This document shows, one piece after another, positions 23,063-30,518 of a DNA stretch of 36,317 nucleotides. This stretch comes from JAHFUI01 sp041485905. Lineage in GTDB: Bacteria > Acidobacteriota > Vicinamibacteria > Vicinamibacterales > CAVVIG01. A model generated the notes under the pieces. The model saw only the letters and a list, made by a program, of their open reading frames with translations. It was not told the origin of the DNA and ran no database searches. Location: positions 1-36,317 of the forward strand of contig JBGPKK010000033.1 in NCBI GenBank assembly GCA_041485905.1. Reading direction: 5' to 3'. The position numbers and the translations under genes were made by a program. Numbering within the stretch: position 1 is the stretch's first letter; the number at the start of each line of letters is the position of its first letter.

Positions 23063-23292
23063 AGTAAGTGCGTGTGGAATGCTCAGAAGAAAAAGGAAGT
23101 CGGGTCACAACGACGGAGGATCTGACATCGCCCGCCCTTCCCCGATGCAGCCCTCGGAGGGTCAGTCTCCCGACCCGTCTCGAAAGCAGGGCCACAGGGT
23201 GGCTTGTCGGCGGCGGTCGCTCCGCGTCTGACCCGAGCACCTGAAAAGGCTGCAAGTCACACGCCACGGACTCCGTTCTGAATGGTGTGGAG

Positions 23293-23433
23293 ATGTTTCC
23301 GTTCCAAGTGGGTGACGCGCTGGATCGATGGCGCGGATTCGGCGACCCTGCCGGAACCGCGGCACATCTGACGAAAGAAGTTGCGATGGGATTCCGGCCG
23401 TTGCTCAGGGCGTTTCGCGCGAATGCGCATTAA
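23293..23433 (+). CDS. Possible 46-aa protein
   Basis: ATG 23293 opens a frame encoding MFPFQVGDALDRWRGFGDPA and ending FRPLLRAFRANAH. GC bias at third positions is moderate. Its TAA (23431-23433) overlaps the TAA of the opposing DUF302 remnant in one TTAA, the arrangement of a tight convergent pair. No clear ribosome site. The 230 bp before it hold no other gene I can see. Confidence 0.35.
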   Translation: MFPFQVGDALDRWRGFGDPAGTAAHLTKEVAMGFRPLLRAFRANAH

Positions 23434-23847
23434 GAGACGAGTGCCGCCGATTCCCGAGGCGCCAGACGCTGCAGCCGCGCGAGCGCGCGGGCCAGCTGCG
23501 CGCGTTCCCGATCGGCGAGGCTCGCCAATGCGGGAGCCGCGTCTTGCCAGCCATGGTCTGCAACGACTGGGGCTAAAATCGTTCACGAGGACTGCCGTCT
23601 CCCCGTCAGCAAGCTCGTAGACCGCGATGGTGGCTGGCAGGAGCGCGGCCGCGCCAAGGTCGTGACATACGGCGTCGAGCAGGAACTCGGGAGATGTGGC
23701 CTGCAGCAGCACGTAGCGCCGGCAATCGTGGTGGAGTGTTCGCCGCAGATATTGGCGGACATTGAATCGGCCGGTGACGTCCCAGCCCTCCTCATGTAAG
23801 ACCCGACTCACTTCGAAAAGGGTTCGATCGAAGGACCGCCAGCAAGG
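23430..23847 (-). pseudogene. DUF302-domain protein, frameshifted and 5'-truncated
   Basis: Minus-strand frames read RSFDRTLFEVSRVLHEEGWD, the typical DUF302 start, then FLLDAVCHDLGAAALLPATI, AVYELADGETAVLVNDFSP. At 23568 one extra base shifts the frame; the proper continuation is VVADHGWQDAAPALASLADR to a TAA at 23430. The N-terminus also lacks a start codon: a TAG lies right before the conserved part, and GTG at 23811 would drop the first strand. One base could be an assembly error, but the missing start supports real decay. Confidence 0.65.
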
Positions 23848-23890
23848 CTATTGCAGCGGTCACACGAGGGGGCGACCGAGGAGAGCCAAT

Positions 23891-23906
23891 TGCGGAAAAT
23901 CCGGCA
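23891..23906. promoter_or_regulatory. Enhancer-like palindrome F
   Basis: TGCGGAAAATCCGGCA matches the consensus at 14 of 16 positions, 75 bp before the cyclopropane-synthase gene. The only GG-N10-GC candidate downstream (23987-24000) is poor and would favour the start at 24042. Confidence 0.45.
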
Positions 23907-23981
23907 ACCCGGTGCGCGTTCGGTGCTATGGTCTCTGTTCGTTGAGCATCGCTTCAGCGTGCAGAGTGCGAGGAGCCGGCG

Positions 23982-25205
23982 ATGAAGGCGCGACACGTGC
24001 ATGCGTTTCCGGTCCCAACCTTTTCCAGTGAGGTCGCGCCGATGGCCTCCACCGCGCTGGATCGCTGGGCGCTCGCGCGGATTCAGCGCACCGTGGCGTC
24101 CGCGCGCATCCGTTTTACGCTCTGGGATGGATTCGAAGCGCCGTCGACGAGGGGTGCGCCGGTCGGGACGATCGTCTTCAAGAACCGCCACGCCTTGTTC
24201 AGTTGGGTCTGGGATCCCGACCTGAATTTCGGAGAAGCCTACATGTTCGGTGCCGTGGAGCTCCGCGGCGATCTGGTGGCGATGCTGAATGAGATTTATC
24301 GTGGTCTGGGGGGCTCGACGTCACGGTCCTGGCGGTTGCGGCAGCGATCGAACGACGTGCGTGCCGCCAGGGAGAACGTGCATCGGCATTACGACCTCGG
24401 GAACGCGTTCTATCGGCTCTGGCTGGATCGCGAGATGGTCTACACGTGCGCGTACTTTCCGACTCCGGGCTGCGCCCTCGAGGAGGCGCAGATCGCCAAA
24501 ATGGATCTGGTATGCCGGAAGCTCGGACTGAAGCCGGGCGAGCGGGTGATTGAAACGGGGTGCGGGTGGGGATCGCTGGCGCTGTTCATGGCCAGGGAGT
24601 ACGGCGTGACGGTTCGGGCGTTCAATCTCTCGACCGAGCAGATTGCCTACGCGCGGGACCGGGCGGAAGGGGAGGGGCTCGCCGATCGCGTCGAGTTCGT
24701 CGAGGACGACTATCGCAACGCGCGTGGCGAATACGACGCCTTCGTATCGGTCGGCATGCTCGAGCACGTGGGCCTGGCGGATTATCCGACGCTCGGTGGC
24801 GTCATCGCTCGTTCGCTCACGGATCGCGGGCGCGGCCTGCTCCACTTTATTGGCCGAAACCGGCCGGGCCCCTTGAATCCGTGGATCCGGAAACGGATCT
24901 TTCCCGGAGCGTACCCGCCGACGCTCCCCGAGGTCTTCGAGGGCGTCCTCGAGCCCTGGGACTTGTCCGTGCTCGACGTGGAGAACCTGCGACTGCATTA
25001 CGCGGCGACGCTCGAGCACTGGCGCCGGCGGTTCGACGCCGCCGCCGACGAGGTCGCGCACATGTTCGACGAGTCGTTCGTCCGCGCCTGGCGGCTCTAC
25101 CTGGCCGGGTCGCAGGCGGCGTTCACCACGGGCTCGATGCAGCTCTTCCAGGTGGTGTTCGCGCGCGGGGCGAGCAACGCGATGCCGTGGACGCGCGGCG
25201 GTTAA
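23982..25205 (+). CDS. cfa: Cyclopropane-fatty-acyl-phospholipid synthase family
   Basis: A 407-residue SAM-dependent methyltransferase. After a short N-terminal region the family motifs appear: NVHRHYDLGNAFYRLWLDRE, MVYTCAYF, SAM site VIETGCGWGSLALFMAREYG, FVSVGMLEHVG and the C-terminal GSMQLFQVVFARG. It adds a methylene bridge to unsaturated acyl chains of membrane phospholipids, usual on entry to stationary phase. ATG 23982 has GAGGAG upstream; ATG 24042 (MASTALDRWALAR) is the alternative. The next gene, 22 bp on, encodes a lipid-type reductase, suggesting a joint lipid-remodelling operon. Confidence 0.9.
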   Translation: MKARHVHAFPVPTFSSEVAPMASTALDRWALARIQRTVASARIRFTLWDGFEAPSTRGAPVGTIVFKNRHALFSWVWDPDLNFGEAYMFGAVELRGDLVAMLNEIYRGLGGSTSRSWRLRQRSNDVRAARENVHRHYDLGNAFYRLWLDREMVYTCAYFPTPGCALEEAQIAKMDLVCRKLGLKPGERVIETGCGWGSLALFMAREYGVTVRAFNLSTEQIAYARDRAEGEGLADRVEFVEDDYRNARGEYDAFVSVGMLEHVGLADYPTLGGVIARSLTDRGRGLLHFIGRNRPGPLNPWIRKRIFPGAYPPTLPEVFEGVLEPWDLSVLDVENLRLHYAATLEHWRRRFDAAADEVAHMFDESFVRAWRLYLAGSQAAFTTGSMQLFQVVFARGASNAMPWTRGG

Positions 25206-25227
25206 AGCACACCGGATTGGCTGGGTC

Positions 25228-26385
25228 ATGGACGCATGCGACGCGCTGATCGTAGGCGGTGGACCGGCGGGATCGACCTGCGCGTGGAAGCTGGGTCAGG
25301 CCGGCCTCGACGTGATGGTGATCGACGCCGCCGTATTTCCGCGCGACAAGGTCTGCGCGGGATGGATCACACCGCAGGTCGTCGCCGGACTGGGTCTCGA
25401 CACGGAGGAGTATCGGCAGGGACGGACGTTCCAACCCATCACCGGATTTCAGGTCGGCCTCATCGGTGGTCGTGAAGAAATCGAGACGCGCTACGGCCGC
25501 CCGGTCAGCTTCGGCATCCGCCGTTGCGAGTTCGATCACTATCTCCTGGAGCGATCGAACGCACGCCTCACGCTGGGGATGCCGATGACGAGCATCCGGA
25601 AGCACGGCGGAGACTGGCTCGTCAACAACATCATCCGCACGCCGATGCTGATTGGCGCCGGCGGTCATTTCTGTCCTGTCGCGCGATGGGTCAACGGTCC
25701 CAGGAACGCCGCGCCGCTGGTCGTCGCGCAGGAGACGGAGTTCCCGATCGATGCCGCCGAGGCTCGGTCCTTCACGATCGCACGTGAGTCGCCGGAGCTC
25801 TATTTCTGCCGGGATCTGAAAGGTTACGGGTGGTGCTTCCGCAAGGGCGCGTATCTGAACGTCGGTCTCGGTCGTCTGGACCGCCAGTCGCTGCCGGCCG
25901 CGACGGCACAGTTTGTCGGGTTCCTCCGGACGAGGCTGAAGATCCCGCCACCGAGCTCGTGGCGATGGCGGGGGCACGCGTATTCGTTGTACGACCCGGC
26001 GCCTCGGCGTGTCGTCGATGCGGGCGTGATGCTGGTGGGCGACGCCGCCGGTCTCGCGTATCCTCAGAGCGGCGAGGGGATCCGTCCGGCCGTCGAATCA
26101 GGACTGCTCGCGGCTCTGACGATTATCGAGGCGAACGCGCAGTACACCAGGAACCGGCTGGAGCCGTACCGGGAGCGGCTTCAGGCACGGTTTGGCACGG
26201 GACCGTCCTCATACGCGCCAACCTGGCTGCTGCCGGCGTCTTGTGGAGCGGCGGTCGCCAGGCGGCTGCTCCAGACACCGGCCTTCGTGCGGCACGTCGT
26301 CCTCGATCGGTGGTTCCTCCACGCACAGGAGCCGGCGCTACAGGGTGGCGATCCTCGAGCGCCTGCTGCGATCCACTGGTCATGA
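25228..26385 (+). CDS. FAD-dependent oxidoreductase, geranylgeranyl-reductase-like
   Basis: A 385-residue flavoprotein: N-terminal dinucleotide site VGGGPAGSTCAWKLGQAGLD, conserved PRDKVCAGWITP, and the second FAD motif VMLVGDAAGLAYPQSGEGIR. These are marks of the geranylgeranyl-reductase/halogenase-type group, which reduces isoprenoid or fatty chains or hydroxylates lipids. Coupling to the cyclopropane synthase points to a membrane-lipid substrate. It is convergent with the next gene (32 bp gap). Confidence 0.88.
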   Translation: MDACDALIVGGGPAGSTCAWKLGQAGLDVMVIDAAVFPRDKVCAGWITPQVVAGLGLDTEEYRQGRTFQPITGFQVGLIGGREEIETRYGRPVSFGIRRCEFDHYLLERSNARLTLGMPMTSIRKHGGDWLVNNIIRTPMLIGAGGHFCPVARWVNGPRNAAPLVVAQETEFPIDAAEARSFTIARESPELYFCRDLKGYGWCFRKGAYLNVGLGRLDRQSLPAATAQFVGFLRTRLKIPPPSSWRWRGHAYSLYDPAPRRVVDAGVMLVGDAAGLAYPQSGEGIRPAVESGLLAALTIIEANAQYTRNRLEPYRERLQARFGTGPSSYAPTWLLPASCGAAVARRLLQTPAFVRHVVLDRWFLHAQEPALQGGDPRAPAAIHWS

Positions 26386-26417
26386 GCACTGTCTGCGTTG
26401 ACGACAATTCCCTGCCG

Positions 26418-27347
26418 TTACCAATGCAAACTCACCCGGACGCCGACAGCATCACGCGAGATCGCCGGCACAACAAATGTCCGCTTCTCCGGCTCGGGGT
26501 AGACGATCGTCGTCCTGTGGATGAGTGCCCCCACGGCCACTCCGACGCCCGCGCCCAGGCCACCCAGGAGGATCGGGCCGTCTGCGCATTCACTGCGTTC
26601 CGGGCCCGTGCAGGCGGCCAGTGCGCCCAAGGCCGCGCCCGTGCCGGCCCCGATGAGCGTAGCCATGCGGAGTGGCTGGTGACGCACGGCGACCCGGCGA
26701 ACCGTCTCCCGCGTGAAATGCTTCTCGCCGGCATCGGTCTGGATCGTGATCTCGTCGGCCGTGAGGCGTGTCAGGCGACCGGTGGTCCTGCCCGACTGGT
26801 CCTCGACCAGGAGCTGGTCGTCGAGGTTGACCCGAAGTGCAAGGTCCTCGAGCAGGCTGGCTTGAACACCGATGGCGTCCCGCGACCGCGGAACGGACGC
26901 GCGATTCTCTGGCGCACGATAGATGGTCCTCATCTGAGAGGTGAGTGCCCCGATAGTCAGTCCGACGCCCGCGCCGATCGGGGCGGCGCCGAGCGCTCCG
27001 GCCCCTGCGTTTCCGTGCCTGGAGACCGCCACCGCGCCAAGAACTGCGAACACCCCGGCCCCGATGAGTGCGCCCTTGCGGAGCGAGTGGCCGCGCACGG
27101 CAACCTCGCGAACGGTGTCGCTCGAGAAACCCTTCTCGCTGGCATCGGTCTGGATCGTGATCTTATCGCGCGTGAGGCGCGTGAGGCGACCGGTGGCCTT
27201 GACTCCCGACTGGTCCTCAACCTGAAGCTGATCGTCGAGGTTCACCCGAAGCGCGAGGTCTTCGAAGGACTGAACCGCCTGAGCCGCTCCGTGACACGGT
27301 GCTAGTAGCACGAGGGCACAGCATAAGACGACCACAGTTCGATGCAT
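26418..27347 (-). CDS. Secreted protein with two internal repeats
   Basis: A 309-residue protein with a Sec signal peptide (MHRTVVVLCCALVLLAPCHG). The mature part consists of two copies of a roughly 140-residue unit. Each has LEDLALRVNLDDQL.VEDQSG, TGRLTRLT.D.ITIQTDA.EK, a basic turn, then a glycine/alanine-rich helix (LIGAG..A.LGA) and a second glycine-rich segment. The first half of each unit looks like a small beta barrel (Sm/PRC-like); the glycine-rich part resembles glycine-zipper membrane anchors. GGAGG precedes the ATG at 27347. No known function. Confidence 0.82.
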   Translation of the reverse strand: MHRTVVVLCCALVLLAPCHGAAQAVQSFEDLALRVNLDDQLQVEDQSGVKATGRLTRLTRDKITIQTDASEKGFSSDTVREVAVRGHSLRKGALIGAGVFAVLGAVAVSRHGNAGAGALGAAPIGAGVGLTIGALTSQMRTIYRAPENRASVPRSRDAIGVQASLLEDLALRVNLDDQLLVEDQSGRTTGRLTRLTADEITIQTDAGEKHFTRETVRRVAVRHQPLRMATLIGAGTGAALGALAACTGPERSECADGPILLGGLGAGVGVAVGALIHRTTIVYPEPEKRTFVVPAISRDAVGVRVSLHW

Positions 27348-27724
27348 ACGACGCCTCCTGTGCGCTTACGGGCGAAGCCGGCCTACTGGGAGCGCGTTCC
27401 CATTTCTCCGACACGCTCCTAGCCCAGGAGCAAGAGGCAGACCAACTCGGTCGGGTGCGGCCTTTGCACAAGGCCCTGGCGGGTGATCGATCGCGGAACT
27501 GCGGGATCGCTGACGGTGTTCCCGCTCCAGACCTCGGAACCGGGGGGCGTGAAATGGCGTGGATTGTCGACACGCGTCAAGTGCTGTCGGGATCTCGGCG
27601 CACGCGTGATTGCGATTGCCGTACTCGGGGGGCGATTCTGAATGCCGGAGGCCTCGACCTTCGGCGCGATCAACAAGGTGGCGCGCACGTACCCTGAACT
27701 CGGGTGTTCCCGTAGGAGGCTGAA
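27348..27724. other. Intergenic region with two weak sigma-54-like elements
   Basis: Between divergent genes. On the minus strand TGGTCTGCCTCTTGC (27444-27430) and on the plus strand GGGTGCGGCCTTTGCA (27453-27468) keep GG-N10-GC and TTGC, but the -24 parts are imperfect. The plus-strand one is about 260 bp from the next ATG. The rest shows no gene; open frames across it have no ribosome sites or recognisable motifs. Confidence 0.3.
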
Positions 27725-27967
27725 ATGGACCCCGCACCTGCTGAAACCGTTCACGTGGCAATTGATGACTTGTTAGAGGTCGTCGCGAAGGCGTCTGACG
27801 ACCTCCGGATGTTTCACGACACCGTCTCGCGGGCACGGATCGCGCCGTTGCCACCCTTCCCTCGGTCGACGGTCGCCTTGACGCTCACCGTCATTGAGCG
27901 CTTGAGACAGGTCGAACAGGAGCTTCGCGAAGTGCTCACGACGCTGGGATTGTCAGAACCGATCTGA
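27725..27967 (+). CDS. 80-aa helical protein
   Basis: Encodes MDPAPAETVHVAIDDLLEVV with a long amphipathic helix (LTLTVIERLRQVEQELREVL) near the end. TAGGAGG lies 5-6 bp before the ATG. No membrane segment or signal. It is followed at 80 bp by a 49-aa membrane-anchor gene; the two could make a split ElaB/YqjD-like pair (helix plus anchor), but this is inference. Confidence 0.65.
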   Translation: MDPAPAETVHVAIDDLLEVVAKASDDLRMFHDTVSRARIAPLPPFPRSTVALTLTVIERLRQVEQELREVLTTLGLSEPI

Positions 27968-28048
27968 CTGGAGGCGCGACACAGCTTCAAAGACTGAGGG
28001 CCCAGACACGCTTGCCAGCGATGCAGCAAGCGGGCGATCACACGCGGT

Positions 28049-28198
28049 ATGCATGACCTCGAAGACCTGCGCGACTCTGCCGCGCATCGGGTCAATCGGG
28101 CGCCGCTCCTGACGGTCGGACTGGCCGTGGCCGCAGGGATTTTGTTAGGCGCCGTCGTCGGATGGATCGGGCGGAGAGCGGTAATAGCGAGGCGGTAA
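28049..28198 (+). CDS. 49-aa membrane-anchor protein (ElaB/YqjD-like)
   Basis: Encodes MHDLEDLRDSAAHRVNRAPL, then a glycine-rich membrane helix (LTVGLAVAAGILLGAVVGWI) and a basic end (GRRAVIARR). The layout matches the C-terminal anchor of DUF883 (ElaB/YqjD) proteins, which bind ribosomes to the membrane in stationary phase. The start has only a weak ribosome site. It stands immediately before the sigma-54 promoter of the hibernation-factor gene. Confidence 0.55.
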   Translation: MHDLEDLRDSAAHRVNRAPLLTVGLAVAAGILLGAVVGWIGRRAVIARR

Positions 28199-28201
28199 AG
28201 G

Positions 28202-28216
28202 GGGCACGATCATTGC
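28202..28216 (+). promoter_or_regulatory. Sigma-54 promoter of the hibernation-factor gene
   Basis: GGGCACGATCATTGC contains an exact GGCACG-N4-TTGC (GG 28203-28204, GC 28215-28216). Predicted start near 28227. No enhancer palindrome was recognised upstream, where the DNA is coding. Confidence 0.7.
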
Positions 28217-28327
28217 GGTGGCGGTCTCCAGCCGCCGTGTTCGCAGCATCGTTCCACAGAGAGGCTGCCGATGAAAATCCCCGTCGACACCTGGCTCCCT
28301 CCAGCACCGATCGACAAGGGGCTGACC

Positions 28328-28750
28328 ATGAAACTCCCAGTCGAAATCCGATTCCGCAATCTCCGTCGATCGGCCCTGATTGAGGACGACATCCGACAGC
28401 GCGCCGAGAGGCTGAACACGTACTGCGGCGACATTACCTCGTGCCGCGTGCTGGTCGAAGTCCCGCACCGCCACCATGAGAAGGGGAATCCCTTTCACGT
28501 GCGTATCAATCTCACGGTGCCGGACGATGACATTGCAGTGACGCGCGCGTCAACCCTGCACGCCTCCGCGAAGGACGAGCACGCATGGGTGAAGGCTCTC
28601 GAGGTCGACGCCATGCGTATCGACGTGCAGCTGGTCGTCCGCGAAGCGTTCGACGCGGTCAGACGGCGTCTGCAGGACTACGCACGGCGCCGCAGGGGGG
28701 CGGTCAAGGCGCACGAGCGTGGCGTTCGTGGTGTTGCTGTCGGGGTCTAG
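28328..28750 (+). CDS. hpf: Ribosome hibernation-promoting factor-like (RaiA/HPF family)
   Basis: A 140-residue protein with the HPF/YfiA fold: MKLPVEIRFRNLRRSALIED, ITSCRVLVEVPHRHHEKGNP, FHVRINLTVPDDDIAVTR and a final helix (VVREAFDAVRRRLQDYARRR). The KGNPFHVRI segment is typical of environmental homologues. It would sit in the ribosomal A/P sites and make ribosomes inactive during starvation. ATG 28328 (AAGGGG upstream) starts the fold; ATG 28271 would add 19 residues. Residues about 85-100 form an insert compared with short HPFs. Confidence 0.88.
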   Translation: MKLPVEIRFRNLRRSALIEDDIRQRAERLNTYCGDITSCRVLVEVPHRHHEKGNPFHVRINLTVPDDDIAVTRASTLHASAKDEHAWVKALEVDAMRIDVQLVVREAFDAVRRRLQDYARRRRGAVKAHERGVRGVAVGV

Positions 28751-28754
28751 CGAA

Positions 28755-29054
28755 GGGGCGTCGTTCAGCCCCGCTCGTCGAGTGACCTCGGAAGCGGCAC
28801 GCGTGGTCATCATCGATTCGTCATTAGCCCGCCCAGAATCCAGCGAGCGGACAACGCGGGGATGCTCGACGCGCCCTTCGCGTGTCACCACGAGCTCAAG
28901 CCACCGAGCCCTGGATCTTCTCGCAGAGTGCTCATACGCGTAGCGCGGCTTCGCTTGAGAGACCAGCCGCGGCGCGGTCACGGCGCCGCCAGGGCGATGC
29001 ACGCCGCCGCCGATTCCACCGCCGCCAGACGGTCCGCTCAGTCGGCCACGGCCG
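28755..29054 (-). pseudogene. TonB C-terminal domain remnant
   Basis: The minus strand encodes SGGGGIGGGVHRPGGAVTAP, then RLVSQAKPRYAYEHSARRSR, WLELVVTREGRVEHPRVVRS and LDSGRANDESMM. This matches a common layout of TonB-family energy transducers (glycine linker, KPxYTxxAMRARIQG, WLExVVxxDGxVxxxRVVRSLD), but the last conserved QWRFxPG strand is absent or badly diverged, and no start or membrane helix is present. It is therefore a decayed fragment between two stress genes. Confidence 0.5.
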
Positions 29055-29417
29055 TCAATGTGGTCGTGGCAGCGTAAGAGTGTTGACCCGCACCGACACG
29101 AGCGCCTGCCCTGGCGTACACGTGGTGGAGAAGGGCGGCAGAGGGATGCCTCCCATCGTGAAACGCAGCGTCACGGTCCGATCGTGAAGACTCAGGACGG
29201 TGACGTCCGCCAGGCGCAGCGACTGCGGCTTTTTGAAGCTGGCGGTCGCATCGACGGCTCTTTCGCGCGGTCCAAGCTCAAACGGGATCTCGCCGGCGGG
29301 TGTGACATTTTGGACGCCGAGTGCCGACTGTTCCGGCGTGGCAGCTCGCATCGTCACCGGAGCGGCAGCGAGGAGCGCGATTGAGAGCGCGACCGTTGAA
29401 CATGATGTTGTGCGCAT
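29055..29417 (-). CDS. Secreted 120-aa protein
   Basis: Signal peptide (MRTTSCSTVALSIALLAAAP, cleavage near RAA) and a beta-rich mature part ending in STTCTPGQALVSVRVNTLTL. Family unknown. A near-exact sigma-54 promoter ends only 14 bp before the ATG, which would make the mRNA leaderless; no ribosome site precedes the ATG. It is divergent from the second YbaK-like gene. Confidence 0.65.
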   Translation of the reverse strand: MRTTSCSTVALSIALLAAAPVTMRAATPEQSALGVQNVTPAGEIPFELGPRERAVDATASFKKPQSLRLADVTVLSLHDRTVTLRFTMGGIPLPPFSTTCTPGQALVSVRVNTLTLPRPH

Positions 29418-29430
29418 ACAGACGTGTGTT

Positions 29431-29445
29431 GCATAGGGAGTGCCG
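29431..29445 (-). promoter_or_regulatory. Sigma-54 promoter of the 120-aa secreted protein
   Basis: CGGCACTCCCTATGC on the minus strand: GGCAC perfect, ATGC for TTGC (GG 29444-29443, GC 29432-29431). Predicted start near 29419, two bases before the ATG. Confidence 0.55.
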
Positions 29446-29495
29446 CCGGAATAGTCGCCCGGCGTCCGCAGATCTCAGGGAAGCGAGTCGCCGGC

Positions 29496-29511
29496 CGGCG
29501 GAGTTCTGGCA
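29496..29511. promoter_or_regulatory. Enhancer-like palindrome H (degenerate)
   Basis: CGGCGGAGTTCTGGCA matches the consensus at 11 of 16 positions and ends 8 bp before the -24 GG of the rightward promoter, the same spacing as site B. It sits between two divergent sigma-54 promoters. Confidence 0.3.
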
Positions 29512-29518
29512 GCCGGCC

Positions 29519-29534
29519 CGGCAGGCTGATTGCT
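29519..29534 (+). promoter_or_regulatory. Sigma-54 promoter of the second YbaK-like gene
   Basis: CGGCAGGCTGATTGCT: GGCAG-N5-TTGCT, one mismatch in the -24 part (GG 29520-29521, GC 29532-29533). Predicted start near 29545. Confidence 0.65.
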
Positions 29535-29596
29535 GCAACCAATCGGCGAGCGACGAGTTCTTCCGATAAACCGGCGGTCAGCAGGTAGGAGGCTTT

Positions 29597-30076
29597 ATGG
29601 CAGTGGTCCCGGCCGTTCAGGAGTTTCTCCGACGCGCGAACGTCGCGTACACCGTGTTCCCACACGCGCCGGCGTACACGGCGCAGGAAGAGGCGGCGGT
29701 TACGCACGTACCCGGCCGCGACTGGGCCAAGGCCGTCGTGTGCTTCGCCGACGGTAAGCCGATCCAGGCCGTCGTCCCGGCGGACCTCGAGGTCGATTTC
29801 GACCGGCTCGCGGTAGTCACCGACGCCCGCACTCTTCGGCTGGCGGACGAGGACGAGCTCCGATGGCTGTACCCTGATTGCGAGCGTGGCGCCATGCCCC
29901 CGCTCGGGCCTCTATACAGGCATACCGTCTTCGTGGACGGCACGTTAGCCGCCGAGGATCGGATCGTGTTCAACGCCGGCACGCACGCCGACGCCATTGC
30001 GATGCGCTACGAGGACTTCGCGGCGATCACACATCCGATCGTCGGCTGGTTTGCTCGTCACCCGGCGGCTGCGTGA
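29597..30076 (+). CDS. YbaK/EbsC-type aminoacyl-tRNA deacylase-like protein (copy 2)
   Basis: A 159-residue paralogue of the gene at 12311, alike over its whole length: FLRRANVAYTVFPHAPAYTA, DWAKAVVCFADGKPIQAVVP, DELRWLYPDCERGAMPPLG, GTHADAIAMRYEDFAAITHP. The conserved lysine in DWAK is kept. TAGGAGG precedes the ATG. Presence of two copies, each with its own sigma-54 promoter and each beside the same small partner, argues that they differ in substrate or timing. Confidence 0.87.
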   Translation: MAVVPAVQEFLRRANVAYTVFPHAPAYTAQEEAAVTHVPGRDWAKAVVCFADGKPIQAVVPADLEVDFDRLAVVTDARTLRLADEDELRWLYPDCERGAMPPLGPLYRHTVFVDGTLAAEDRIVFNAGTHADAIAMRYEDFAAITHPIVGWFARHPAAA

Positions 30077-30091
30077 CGTGGGTAGCACCAA

Positions 30092-30151
30092 TGTGGCGCA
30101 GGGCCTAAGCCCTGCGAGGCGCGTTTCGCAGCGCTAACGCGCTGCGCCACA
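30092..30151. repeat. 60-bp compound palindrome
   Basis: Outer arms TGTGGCGCAG (30092-30101) and CTGCGCCACA (30142-30151) are perfect inverted repeats. Inside are two more hairpins (CAGGGCCTAAGCCCTG and GCAGCGCTAACGCGCTGC). The same clover-like design, with another sequence, is found at 31045 and 33791. It may end transcription of the YbaK-like gene. Confidence 0.75.
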
Positions 30152-30217
30152 GGAGTGGTCACCGCGCGAGCCCCGACAAACCGCAGGCGTCATCTGTCGG
30201 AGGAGTTTGGGGGTCTT

Positions 30218-30466
30218 ATGTTGGATCGACAGAAGGTCGAGGCCATTATGCGGCGCCGGTTTACGGGCGCGACGGATCAACAGATCGCGGCCGCCGCCAA
30301 CGCGATCATGGGACTCGACGAAGAGTGGGAAGAGCTCTCGAATCAGAACCAGGTCTTGGCTTCCCCCTGCGGCTCGAGTGACTACCGCGACATCTGCTAT
30401 CTGGCGCAGGAGTTCAAGCGGGGTGCGGAGCTCCGGGTGTTGCGCCGCGTGTCCTCCGCAGGATGA
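30218..30466 (+). CDS. Conserved small protein, partner of YbaK-like gene (copy 2)
   Basis: An 82-residue paralogue of the protein at 11903: MLDRQKVEAIMRRRFTGATD, QQIAAAANAIMGLDEEWEEL, ICYLAQEF. The N-terminal helix and the AANAIMGLxEEWEE core are strongly conserved; the C-terminal half is freer and has two cysteines instead of four. GGAGGAG lies about 14-20 bp upstream, a rather long spacing. It follows its YbaK-like partner, whereas copy 1 precedes it. Confidence 0.78.
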   Translation: MLDRQKVEAIMRRRFTGATDQQIAAAANAIMGLDEEWEELSNQNQVLASPCGSSDYRDICYLAQEFKRGAELRVLRRVSSAG

Positions 30467-30518
30467 CGTGCGCCAACTGAATGAGGGTGAAACCAGTCAG
30501 ATTCAAAGGAGAAGGCAG

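Noticed and set aside
25830..27305. Long plus-strand open frame (491 codons) across the flavoprotein and repeat-protein genes
   Set aside because: It overlaps two genes with clear motifs and signal peptides and shows no domain of its own.
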